NCBI GenBank assembly: GCA_027484385.1
Contig: JAIXTB010000246.1
Span: 1-37,368 of the forward strand
Direction: 5' to 3'
Source: Neisseriaceae bacterium
GTDB taxonomy: Bacteria > Pseudomonadota > Gammaproteobacteria > Burkholderiales > Chromobacteriaceae
Length of the DNA stretch: 37,368 bases
Part shown: in pieces, positions 16,898 through 25,591 of the stretch
How the letters are laid out: each line of letters starts with the position of its first letter
Position numbering within the stretch: position 1 is the first letter of the stretch
The notes under the pieces: generated by a model
The model's input: only the letters and a program-made list of their open reading frames with translations
What the model was told of the DNA's origin: nothing
The model's database searches: none
Position numbers and translations under genes: made by a program

Positions 16898-18448
16898 TCA
16901 GAAACGGGCGGTGGCCTGCACATGGGCGCGCCATGTACCAGCCTGGGTTTGCGAGGTGTCTTTCATGGGGCGGGCAAAGTCGGCCGACAGCGCGTAGTGG
17001 CTGGCAGGCTGCCAGCGCAGGCCGAAGCCCAGGCCCAGCAGGTTCTGCCGGCCGGTTTCCTGCGCCTGTAGCTGTACGCGCCGCGTCTGGCCGCCTTCGG
17101 CAAACAGCACAGCCTGCAAGCCGGGGAGGATAGACGGCGCCCAGGCTTCCAGCGCCAGCTGGTAGCCCTGATCGCCCGACGCCTCGCGCTCTTCATAGCC
17201 ACGTACGCTTTGCGTACCACCCAAGCCAAATTGTTCGCCCGGCACCAGCGGCTGGTGGCTGTATTGTGCCTGCAGCCTGGTGACGGCTCGCCACTGGGCG
17301 GGCAAGCCGAACTGGTAGTTCATACCTGCACGCCATACCTGCCAGTCTGCGCTGGCACCGCTACGGTTGGCCGCATGGTGTGCGTCATCGTTGTCGTTGC
17401 TACCCGGGATATTGCGCGACCAGTCCAGCGTCAGCTCTGCGCGCTGGCCCGCGCTTTGCCACACGCCGAACCAGCCCAGCGTGAGCGGTGTGGTGGTGAC
17501 ATCGGAGCCCAGGTTGTTCTGGCCAAACAGCACCTGGTTGCCGTAGGCCTTGTAGTCCAGCCCGGCTTTGATGCCATGCTTGAGCTGCCCGGCGGGCAGT
17601 AGATGGTGCGATAGCGATAAACCGCCATAGTCGCCACGGCCGGCCACGTTGAAGATATCGCTCACCGTGCCGGAATCCACACTTGAGTGCCCGGCATACA
17701 CGGCCACATCGGTTGCCAGCGAATAGATTGGCCATTTCCAGGATGCACCGTACTGGCTGACATCGCGATGGTGGTCTGGCGAGGTGGTGTATGACAGCGT
17801 GAGCTGCTGGTCGGTACCTGCCAAGGCAGAGGTATGAAAACCCGTCGCCAGGCGCCACTTGCCGGTGGCATCGCTGCCGGTGTTTTGCAGGCTGGCAAAC
17901 AGCGTTGCGGGGGGCTGGTCTTCTACCGTGACTTTGACATCGATGGCTTCCTGCACGCGGTTCTCGGACAGGGTGAGCATGGCCTGGTGCGCGGGGTGGT
18001 CGTTGAACTGCGCCAGGTTACGCGCCAGCCGGCGGGTATCCGGGGTGATGCCAACTTGCAGCTGCGGAAACGCCGCACGTAACTGCGCCTCGGCAAAATA
18101 CTGTTGACCGGCAAAGCTGACCGCCCCCACAGGCAGCATCAGCAGCTGCAGCCTGACTTTGTCGGTAATGGTTTGCGGCGGGATGATGACCCGGTAAAAG
18201 CCATGCCCTTCTTTCTGCAGCCTGGCCTGCAGTGCAGCAGCGGCCTGCTGCAAGGTAGCGACACTTTGCTGCGAGCCGGTATAGGGCTTGAGCACGGCGT
18301 GGATAGCCGCGTCGTCCAGTGGGTGGTGGCCATCCAGCTGATAACCGGACACGTCAAACTGCAAAGGGTTGGCCGCAGCCGTGGCAGCCAGCACCAGCCC
18401 GAGTACGGAAAACCAGCGGGAAGGCATCATGATTAGCGGATAGTGCAT
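16898..18448 (-). CDS. TpsB outer-membrane transporter (ShlB/FhaC/HecB family)
   Basis: Signal peptide, POTRA-type N-terminus (FDVSGYQLDGHHPLDDAAIHAVLKPYTGSQQSVATLQQAAAALQARLQKEGHGFYRVIIPPQTI), beta-barrel C-terminus with LGGTQSVRGYEEREASGDQGYQLALE and terminal Phe. The second Met of MMPSRWF (~18430) is an alternative start. Confidence 0.92.
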   Translation of the reverse strand: MHYPLIMMPSRWFSVLGLVLAATAAANPLQFDVSGYQLDGHHPLDDAAIHAVLKPYTGSQQSVATLQQAAAALQARLQKEGHGFYRVIIPPQTITDKVRLQLLMLPVGAVSFAGQQYFAEAQLRAAFPQLQVGITPDTRRLARNLAQFNDHPAHQAMLTLSENRVQEAIDVKVTVEDQPPATLFASLQNTGSDATGKWRLATGFHTSALAGTDQQLTLSYTTSPDHHRDVSQYGASWKWPIYSLATDVAVYAGHSSVDSGTVSDIFNVAGRGDYGGLSLSHHLLPAGQLKHGIKAGLDYKAYGNQVLFGQNNLGSDVTTTPLTLGWFGVWQSAGQRAELTLDWSRNIPGSNDNDDAHHAANRSGASADWQVWRAGMNYQFGLPAQWRAVTRLQAQYSHQPLVPGEQFGLGGTQSVRGYEEREASGDQGYQLALEAWAPSILPGLQAVLFAEGGQTRRVQLQAQETGRQNLLGLGFGLRWQPASHYALSADFARPMKDTSQTQAGTWRAHVQATARF

Positions 18449-19788
18449 TGTGCGGGAGGGGTAATGAAGCTGTTACGCAGTTGCGAGCGCACGTGCAGTA
18501 CAGCCATGAGCGGGTCGAAATGTTCAGGATACGGCGTGGCATCATCGGCCAGTATCGCGGGTACAGCAGGCAACAGCTGCGGGGCGTGGCCTGCCTGGTC
18601 AGCAAACGCAGACTCGCCCGGCTGGACGGTGACAACGGTGCCGTCCTGCTCCAGCGTGACCAGGCCGGTGCGTACCCAGGTGTACAAGCCTGGTTTCAGG
18701 TCTGACGGCGCGTCGCCAAACTCGCCGGGCACCTGATCCGGGCGCGGTACATCACCCCCTGGCATGAAGGCCGGTAACGATGGCAAAAACTGGCGCTGGC
18801 CGTCTGCCAGCTGCACCGCCATGATCTGCCCTGCCGCCATGGGCTGGCTGAACTGGCTGCCGCGGACATCGATGGCCCCCTGCCACACGTAGGCGTACAG
18901 GCGCGCATCCGGGCGCATCGGTAACGGGTCGGGTGACGTCTCGTTAGGTTGGTTATCGGCAGCTGCGGCACACTGCGCCTGGCAATCCACATCGAAGCCA
19001 GTGCCCCGCACGCCAATCACGGCGGTGGCCACCTGTACCTTGTAGCCTGCCGGGTTTTGCTTGCCGATAGCCCCGGTAGCAACCCGTACAGCACCTTTTA
19101 CCAGCTGCAGCATGGCGCGGCCGGCTTCGCCTTGCTGATAAAGCCAGTCTTTCACCACAAAACGGCTACCCGGGCCCAGGCTGGCCTTACTACCATCGGC
19201 AAATGCCAATACGGCTACTGCCCCTGGGCTGGTTTGCACCGTATCGCCCACGGCCACCCCACCGCCTTTGGATAACACCCGGCCACCGGCCTGCACCTCG
19301 CCGCGCACAAAAATGGCACGGGCAATCACGCCGGCGACCTCGCTGGCACAATCGCCGCCCTGACACAGGCGAGCGTCGAATGTCGTGCCCCGGATACCCA
19401 GCGTGGCGGTACCGGCCTGATACTTCACCGCCGCCGGGTTGGCTTTGCCAATGGCACCGGTCACGCTGCGAAGCCCGCCTTGTACCAGGGTATGCACCAC
19501 GCCAGCTGGCGCGTACTGCTTGATGATCAGTGTTGTATCGGGGCGCAGCGTGGTCTTGCCGCCATCCAGGTACTCGATAACCGCAAAGCCTTTGCCCACC
19601 GTACTCACCGTGTCGCCCTCGGCCAAGGGGCTGCCTTTTGCCAGGATACGCACTGTGCCATTGGCTGTTTTGGCGGTGACCATGCCCTGGGCAAAGAGCA
19701 GCTTGGCCACATCGGCTGCGCCAGCGCCCCCAGCCATCAGCAAGCTCCCAACCAGGCTAACCACCGCCGACCATGTTTTTAAAGCCAT
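18433..19788 (-). CDS. Secreted protein with two tandem FecR domains
   Basis: Signal peptide then two homologous modules: LFAQGMVTAKTANGTVRILAKGSPLAEGDTVSTVGKGFAVIEYLDGGKTTLRPDTTL...AGTATLGIRGTTFDARLC and IFVRGEVQAGGRVLSKGGGVAVGDTVQTSPGAVAVLAFADGSKASLGPGSRFVV...VATAVIGVRGTGFDVDC. Confidence 0.88.
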   Translation of the reverse strand: MALKTWSAVVSLVGSLLMAGGAGAADVAKLLFAQGMVTAKTANGTVRILAKGSPLAEGDTVSTVGKGFAVIEYLDGGKTTLRPDTTLIIKQYAPAGVVHTLVQGGLRSVTGAIGKANPAAVKYQAGTATLGIRGTTFDARLCQGGDCASEVAGVIARAIFVRGEVQAGGRVLSKGGGVAVGDTVQTSPGAVAVLAFADGSKASLGPGSRFVVKDWLYQQGEAGRAMLQLVKGAVRVATGAIGKQNPAGYKVQVATAVIGVRGTGFDVDCQAQCAAAADNQPNETSPDPLPMRPDARLYAYVWQGAIDVRGSQFSQPMAAGQIMAVQLADGQRQFLPSLPAFMPGGDVPRPDQVPGEFGDAPSDLKPGLYTWVRTGLVTLEQDGTVVTVQPGESAFADQAGHAPQLLPAVPAILADDATPYPEHFDPLMAVLHVRSQLRNSFITPPAQCTIR

Positions 19789-19796
19789 TTGCTATG

Positions 19797-19830
19797 TTCA
19801 ATTCTATTTCGTCGATAGAACTGAATTGAA
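19797..19830 (-). promoter_or_regulatory. Possible hairpin directly upstream of the FecR-TpsB-TpsA operon start
   Basis: TTCAATT-CTAT-ttcgtcg-ATAG-aactg-AATTGAA (7+4 bp with 5-nt bulge), about 10 bp from the FecR start. Confidence 0.35.
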
Positions 19831-19921
19831 ACACAAGCACTTAGGGTAAGGCTTTTGGCTGAAATATTTTAAACTCTTGATTTAAAAAAAGAGGCACATA
19901 TATTTCATGAAATTACAATCC

Positions 19922-19944
19922 AAAAAATACCGAAGGCATTTTTT
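19922..19944 (-). terminator. Intrinsic terminator downstream of the cyclase-PDE-SulP operon
   Basis: Minus-strand read AAAAAATGCC-TTC-GGTATTTTTT: 10-bp stem with one G-U pair, U-rich tail; about 190 bp past the SulP stop. Confidence 0.6.
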
Positions 19945-20130
19945 CACCCGGGCATGGCGCCTTCGCCAGACACCATGCCCTTCATTCCAAAGGCAAGCAC
20001 AGGTAACTATTTAATTTAAAGAAAGAAAAATTGCCTCGCCGCCATGCGTCGCGTGCAGGCTCTCTGCCATGTCAGAGGCAAGCATTCAGTTGCAGCTTTA
20101 CCACAATGGCAATCGCCGTACTAAACCACC

Positions 20131-22263
20131 TCAAAGCGTGGCTTGCTGCAGGCTGCGGTTGGTATCAACCAGGCGGTGTGCCATCACGGCGGCCACCGCC
20201 TTGTGCAGCGTAATGGCCAGGCCAGGTTGATGTTGCTCGATACTGGCCAGCTGTTCAGGCGACAACAGCAGGACGTCGGTACGTTCGTTAGCGTAGACAT
20301 TGGCCACCGTCCCCGCGCCGGTATACAGGCTGATTTCACCCAGAATGGTGCCACACATGAATTTCCGCAGGCGGAGCTGTTGGCCGTCCGGCAGCTCTAC
20401 ACGCACGCTGACGCTGCCACTCATGATCAATAACAGCCCTACTGCACCGCTGCCTTGCCGGATAACCACGCTGCCAGACTCAAAACAGCGCGCTTGAGCG
20501 TAGGGGGCAATGTCTGCCAGAAAAGGAAATAGCGCCTGATCTTGCTGCGCACGAGCCAGTCTTGCCAAGTGGCGGTCTTCCGCAAACTGCACAGCCAGAT
20601 CCAGGTTGGCGGTAAAGCGTACAGACTCGCTGCGTAGCACCAGCAAGGACCGCAATAACGACCGATGCACGCCGGAGAATACCAACACCCCACCCTGCGC
20701 AGCGACCATGCCGGCGACCTTGCCCAGCATGGAAACCGCCGTGGCATCCACACCCTTTACGTGACGAAAATCGATAATGCACTGCTCTGGCCGCGCAACG
20801 CGATAGTCTTCCCGAACGCGCTCGTATAAGCGCTGGGCACTACCAAAAAACAAAAAACCTTCCAGCACGTAAACAGACAGCCAGTCAGACGCCTGCAAAA
20901 GTCGCTTGCCGTCGCCGGAACGCGTAACACGACTGGGAACGGTATGGTTGCTGAACTGCTGTTTGACGAAATCTATCTTGCTGTACTTCACCAGAAAGAT
21001 CAGCGAAGTAATCACGATACCCGCCATGGCCCCTTCGACAAAACCACCTAGGTTGACGACCAACCCTACAAACAAGGTAATGATCAAGTCTAGTGATGAC
21101 GCTGCCTTGCGCGCTTTCTCCAGCGAATCCACGATGAGGCAGATACCAAAAAACAGCAGCAAAGCGGCCATCACAAAAATCGGCATGTAGGCCAGCAGCA
21201 CATCGGCAAACCAGACACCTGCCAGCAAAATCATCGCTAGGACATACGTAGCAGCTCTTGCCTGGGCACCCGCCACCTGGCGATTGAGCAAGGTATCGCC
21301 AATGAAAGATACCGTAGGGAATGCACCAAATACGCCTGCCAGCAGATTCGCTACACCATAGGTACGCAGCTCGCGGTTTTCGTCAACATCCTCACCCAGC
21401 ACCTGCTCCAACGCCACAATCTGCAGCAGGGCAGTCAATAAGGCGACGGCCGCGACTACCAGCACGGTGGGCGCAGAGCGCCATAACACGTCACCATCCA
21501 CGCCCGCCCACAGCGAGGCAAAAGATAAAGACCATAAAGATGGCGCATGGTCCCCAAGCGGCGTCAGGTAGCCCTGGCTGACAAGCTGGGCATGGTCTAT
21601 CCCTTGCCAGCTGCTGACCATGAAAAAGAAGATGACCGCCAACAGGATCAAAGCCGGAAAAGCCAGCGCAGAAGAGACGCGTGGCGGTACCCAGAACAGT
21701 GCTGCGGCCAAGCCGCCTGCCATGACTATCGCCAGCCAGTGCTCGGCAAAACCTTGCCATACCGGCCAGCTTTGCAGGCTGACCGACTGGCCGGCTACCT
21801 GGCCCACCCCCGCCAGAAACAGCAACACGCCAGAGCCAAACAGAAAACCATTGATCACCGGGTACGGAATGAATCGTACGATCTGACCCAGACGATAACG
21901 CCCCACCAGCCAGAACATTAGACCACAACCCAGACAAGCGGCTACCAGATGCGCCATCACCATACCGGCTTGTGCTGCAGGATCAGCCAGTACCGGCAAA
22001 CTGCCGACCAGACCCGACAAAATGATGACAGAGGACTCGTCAGGCCCCACTACCACGCCTTGCTGCTGAGAACGCCGCGCCACGACAAGGGTGGCCAACA
22101 TATTGCCGATCAGGATGCAGGCCATCCCCCAAACCGCATAGGGGGCGGCATTGCCGCGAAACAGCAAAGTCGCGTAGGCGGAGATAATGGATACGCCGAT
22201 CGTCCCCAGCAGCACCCCGCTCAAAGCCGGCCCCAGCCAGGTCTTCATCGTCCCCTGATACAT
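20131..22263 (-). CDS. SulP-family anion transporter with STAS and C-terminal cyclic-nucleotide-binding domains
   Basis: SulP core (LGTIGVSIISAYATLLFRGN..., FIPYPVINGFLFGSGVLLFLAG, VANLLAGVFGAFPTVSF), STAS-like region (CIIDFRHVKGVDATAVSMLGKVAGMVAAQGGVLVFSGV), cNMP-type C-terminus (FESGSVVIRQGSGAVGLLLIMSGSVSVRVELPDGQQLRLRKFMCGTILGEISLYTGAGTVANVYANERTDVLLLS). Confidence 0.9.
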   Translation of the reverse strand: MYQGTMKTWLGPALSGVLLGTIGVSIISAYATLLFRGNAAPYAVWGMACILIGNMLATLVVARRSQQQGVVVGPDESSVIILSGLVGSLPVLADPAAQAGMVMAHLVAACLGCGLMFWLVGRYRLGQIVRFIPYPVINGFLFGSGVLLFLAGVGQVAGQSVSLQSWPVWQGFAEHWLAIVMAGGLAAALFWVPPRVSSALAFPALILLAVIFFFMVSSWQGIDHAQLVSQGYLTPLGDHAPSLWSLSFASLWAGVDGDVLWRSAPTVLVVAAVALLTALLQIVALEQVLGEDVDENRELRTYGVANLLAGVFGAFPTVSFIGDTLLNRQVAGAQARAATYVLAMILLAGVWFADVLLAYMPIFVMAALLLFFGICLIVDSLEKARKAASSLDLIITLFVGLVVNLGGFVEGAMAGIVITSLIFLVKYSKIDFVKQQFSNHTVPSRVTRSGDGKRLLQASDWLSVYVLEGFLFFGSAQRLYERVREDYRVARPEQCIIDFRHVKGVDATAVSMLGKVAGMVAAQGGVLVFSGVHRSLLRSLLVLRSESVRFTANLDLAVQFAEDRHLARLARAQQDQALFPFLADIAPYAQARCFESGSVVIRQGSGAVGLLLIMSGSVSVRVELPDGQQLRLRKFMCGTILGEISLYTGAGTVANVYANERTDVLLLSPEQLASIEQHQPGLAITLHKAVAAVMAHRLVDTNRSLQQATL

Positions 22264-22308
22264 GCTTTTCTCCCTGTTTTTTATTTACACACTTCTTGAT
22301 CGTCGCAC

Positions 22309-23109
22309 TTACAAAGCCAGCTGCATGCCTGGCTGGGCGTAATGCAAACGTGGCCCTAGTGCCAAACGGCCATCCACATCGGCCATGATCTCTCGCTCGC
22401 AACCCGGTTTGAGATGCGTCAGTACTACTTGCAGGCCAGGGTGGTCGATGGCTTGCACCAGTTGCGCCAGGCCATCGGGCGACACATGGCCGGACAAGCA
22501 GGCAATGCCAGACATGGCCGCCGGAAATGCACACTCCATCACCAGCCAGCGCAGCGGGCCCAGTGCCGCGACCGCCGTTATGTAATCGTCTGTAATGGTG
22601 GTATCACCACTGAGCAGCGTACGGCCCGCCGGGCTGTCAATGACATAACCGACAGCGGGGACGCTATGCACCGCCTGGAACGGGCGCAAATGCAGTGTGC
22701 CAAACTCATAAGCGGGGTTGAGCTCGTGGTAGCGCAACGTTGGTGAGCCTTGGCGTGGTAGACGACTGAAGTCCGGCCAGAGCACGTCATTGAATAGATG
22801 TGCCTTTAGCGCAGCCAGCGTGGCGGGCAAGGCATGAATGGCAAAAGGCTGTTCGCGCAAGCCGAATACCGCATCAGCCATAAAGGCCAAGGCACAAATA
22901 TGATCCAGGTGACTATGGGTAAGAAACACATGGTCAACGGCCAACAGTTTGTCGCTGCCTAGCCGCGACAGGCCCGTACCCGCGTCAATCAGGATGCGCT
23001 CACCCAAGAGAAAGCTGCTGGTGGATTTACCACCGGCCACGCCACCATCACACCCCAGCACGGTGAGTACGCTTGGGTATCCAGGCTGTGCATCATCGTC
23101 ATGCATCAT
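22309..23109 (-). CDS. Class II 3',5'-cyclic-nucleotide phosphodiesterase (metallo-beta-lactamase fold)
   Basis: Metal motif VFLTHSHLDHICAL and layout typical of class II cNMP PDEs (LGCDGG...STSSFLLGERILIDAGTGLSRL...SGDTTITDDY...ECAFP...SGHVSPDGLAQLV...LTHLKPG). Confidence 0.82.
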   Translation of the reverse strand: MMHDDDAQPGYPSVLTVLGCDGGVAGGKSTSSFLLGERILIDAGTGLSRLGSDKLLAVDHVFLTHSHLDHICALAFMADAVFGLREQPFAIHALPATLAALKAHLFNDVLWPDFSRLPRQGSPTLRYHELNPAYEFGTLHLRPFQAVHSVPAVGYVIDSPAGRTLLSGDTTITDDYITAVAALGPLRWLVMECAFPAAMSGIACLSGHVSPDGLAQLVQAIDHPGLQVVLTHLKPGCEREIMADVDGRLALGPRLHYAQPGMQLAL

Positions 23110-23118
23110 GATTGATTG

Positions 23119-25341
23119 CTATTTTTCTGTCTGTTCGAATACGCCATCCCACCGATCGGGCGGTACGGCCAGGTAATGCTCAATACGCTGCTGGTAAACC
23201 TTGTACAGGCCATCATCAGGATAGCGGGCCAGCAAGGGCGCCAGCCTGGTAGCGGCCCCGGCAAAATCGGCAGCGCGATAAGCTTGCAATACTGCCTGCC
23301 AGGGCGCTTGCCACGATGGCGGGCCGTCTTCTTCAGCCATGGGTTGCCATACCGTGACAACCTGTTGCTTGCCCTTCGCCCGGATCCGGTCCACCTCGCG
23401 CCAGATCAGGTCCGGACATGCTTGGCGCGTCCCCTCACCACACAAGATCGGCACATCATATTGTTTGGTCAGCCCCTCCAGCCTGGCAGCCAGGTTCACG
23501 GCATCGCCCATTACCGTATAGGCGCGGCGAAAATCCGAGCCCATATTGCCCACTGTCATGTCGCCGCTATTTATACCAATACCGATGCGCAATGCCGGCC
23601 AGCCACGCTCGGCAAAAGCCGCATTCAGCCCCGCCATCCCCTTTTGCATCGCCAATGCAGACACTATGGCATGACGAGCATGCTGCTCATCCGCCATGGG
23701 CGCACCCCAGAAAGCCATGATCGCGTCGCCTATGTATTTGTCTATCGTGCCGCGGGTATGCTGGATATGCGTAGTCTGGGCAGATAGATAGCGATTCATC
23801 AGGCTGGCCAGCTCTGCCGCCGGCAGGCCCTCGGACACGCGGGTAAAGTCGCGCACATCCGAAAACAGTACTGACAGGTGACGATGCTCACCCTTCATTT
23901 GCTGCAGGAAAGCAGCGGGCGCATCCGACATTTTGCTCACCAGTTCTGGCGGTACATAACTACCAAAAGCCGAAGCCAGCTCACGACGCCGACGTGCTTC
24001 GCTGATATAGCCCCAGCTGATATTGAGCAAATACAGACTGGCTAGCAGCAGCACTTCGGCAGCCACCGGCAATGCCAGCTGGGCCCGTTGCCAGGCGTAC
24101 ACACTACCGCCCACCACCAGCGCAATGCACAGCACCGTCAGCCACATCCCCAATACAGGCGACATGCGCGGCAAACGCCACGCCAGCAGACACCCCAGTA
24201 CAAAGACAGCGATGGCCTCGGCACCTCGGTTATCCGGCGCATGGTAAAGCTTGCCCTGCAGCACGGCATTCAGCGCGTTTGCATGAATCTCCACCCCGGG
24301 GTACACGGCATCCAATGGTGTGGCTCGCAAATCCATCAAGCCTGGTGCCGTTGCCCCAACCAGCACAGCCTTGCCAGCCAGCGCGCTCAAAGGCAAAGTG
24401 CGCTGCAAGACATCCACGACAGACACGTAGCGGAATGTGGCGCGCGGCCCCGCGTAGGGAATAAGCATGGCGCCTTGCGCATCCAGTGGCATGAACACAC
24501 TGCCAACCGACACACCTCGCATCAGCCCGTTGGCGTCGAATTCGGGTAGCAAAGGCACATTACCTTGCAGTCGGCGCAACATGGCAACGGACAAGGTCTC
24601 GTATAGCTGCCCCTGGTTTTCTACCAGAACAGGCATGCGCCGGTTAACGCCATCACTATCCGGCAACGCGTTAAAGTGCCCCCCCGCTCCTGCCGCCCGC
24701 TGCAACAGACTCACGTTGGCCGCATAGCCGTCAGCAGGCAATGGTCTTGTCGCGCCGGCCAACTCAGCATCAAATACCGGCTCTGGCAACGTACCGCTAT
24801 GACGCGCCGCGCCGGCCGTATCAAAGTAGTAACCCAGTACCACCGGTGCCTTTGCCAGCGCACGGGCAAAGACAGCATCCTCATCCGCCACCGCCAACAA
24901 TGCGGCCAACTCTCGCGCCAGTGCTGGATATCGCTTTGCCAACTGCTGCATACCGGGTAAAACCGGGTTGACAGCCCGCTCGGCAAACACCACATCAAAA
25001 CCGATAACCGACACACGATAATGACCGGATAGGGTCTCCACCAAACTTGCCAACGTACTACGGGGCCAAGGCCAATGCCCCAGCTGCGCCAGGCTGCGCT
25101 CGTCAATATCGATAATAACGACCGACGGCTGAGTCGCCGGCTTGGCCGGAAGACTCACCGCCAAGCGGGCATCGTGCCACCAGCGGTCCAACTGCGCGAC
25201 GAAGCCTACAGACACCCAACCTGTGATGACAGCACAGCAGAAAAGCGTCAGCAGAACGCCACAGATTTGACGTAACCGCGTCTTGGCAAGCCTGAGCAAG
25301 GCCATCAGATAGGGTTTGAAGAACATGCTGGTGGTTCGCAA
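23119..25341 (-). CDS. CHASE2-domain class III adenylate/guanylate cyclase
   Basis: Periplasmic CHASE2-like region (VVIIDIDERSLAQLGHWPWPRSTLASLVETLSG...VIGFDVVFAE), TM helices, class III cyclase domain (HLSVLFSDVRDFTRVSEGL...IDKYIGDAIMAFWGAP...RIGIGINSGDMTVGNMGSDFRRAYTVMGDAVNLAARLEGLTKQYDVPILCGEGT). Internal Met at about 25326 is an alternative start. Confidence 0.92.
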   Translation of the reverse strand: MRTTSMFFKPYLMALLRLAKTRLRQICGVLLTLFCCAVITGWVSVGFVAQLDRWWHDARLAVSLPAKPATQPSVVIIDIDERSLAQLGHWPWPRSTLASLVETLSGHYRVSVIGFDVVFAERAVNPVLPGMQQLAKRYPALARELAALLAVADEDAVFARALAKAPVVLGYYFDTAGAARHSGTLPEPVFDAELAGATRPLPADGYAANVSLLQRAAGAGGHFNALPDSDGVNRRMPVLVENQGQLYETLSVAMLRRLQGNVPLLPEFDANGLMRGVSVGSVFMPLDAQGAMLIPYAGPRATFRYVSVVDVLQRTLPLSALAGKAVLVGATAPGLMDLRATPLDAVYPGVEIHANALNAVLQGKLYHAPDNRGAEAIAVFVLGCLLAWRLPRMSPVLGMWLTVLCIALVVGGSVYAWQRAQLALPVAAEVLLLASLYLLNISWGYISEARRRRELASAFGSYVPPELVSKMSDAPAAFLQQMKGEHRHLSVLFSDVRDFTRVSEGLPAAELASLMNRYLSAQTTHIQHTRGTIDKYIGDAIMAFWGAPMADEQHARHAIVSALAMQKGMAGLNAAFAERGWPALRIGIGINSGDMTVGNMGSDFRRAYTVMGDAVNLAARLEGLTKQYDVPILCGEGTRQACPDLIWREVDRIRAKGKQQVVTVWQPMAEEDGPPSWQAPWQAVLQAYRAADFAGAATRLAPLLARYPDDGLYKVYQQRIEHYLAVPPDRWDGVFEQTEK

Positions 25342-25373
25342 AGGGCGTTAACCAAGCCACGCCCGGGTGTGCA

Positions 25374-25418
25374 TTGATAAGAAATCCTAGGTAAAGAGAA
25401 TAAACTGCTTCTTATCAA
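25374..25418. promoter_or_regulatory. Long-armed inverted repeat in the cyclase promoter region
   Basis: Perfect 10-bp arms TTGATAAGAA (25374-25383) and TTCTTATCAA (25409-25418), 25-nt spacer, ~33-77 bp upstream of the cyclase start. Confidence 0.5.
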
Positions 25419-25508
25419 AAATGCCATAAATATCTTCCAATGAATGGAAAATCCAATATGGCTTCTCATAGCCACTGTAAGGCCACAAGTACTTGGGCTA
25501 TGGCAACA

Positions 25509-25562
25509 AAAAATTAGGGGGCTTGGCACGGTGTCGTTACCGACACCTGCACCAAACCCCCT
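25509..25562 (-). terminator. acnB intrinsic terminator
   Basis: Extended hairpin AGGGGG...TTGG...GGTGTCG-TTAC-CGACACC...CCAA...CCCCCT; minus-strand read continues into AATTTTTTG. Confidence 0.85.
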
Positions 25563-25591
25563 ACGGCCAAATCAGTAGTCTACTGATTTAA

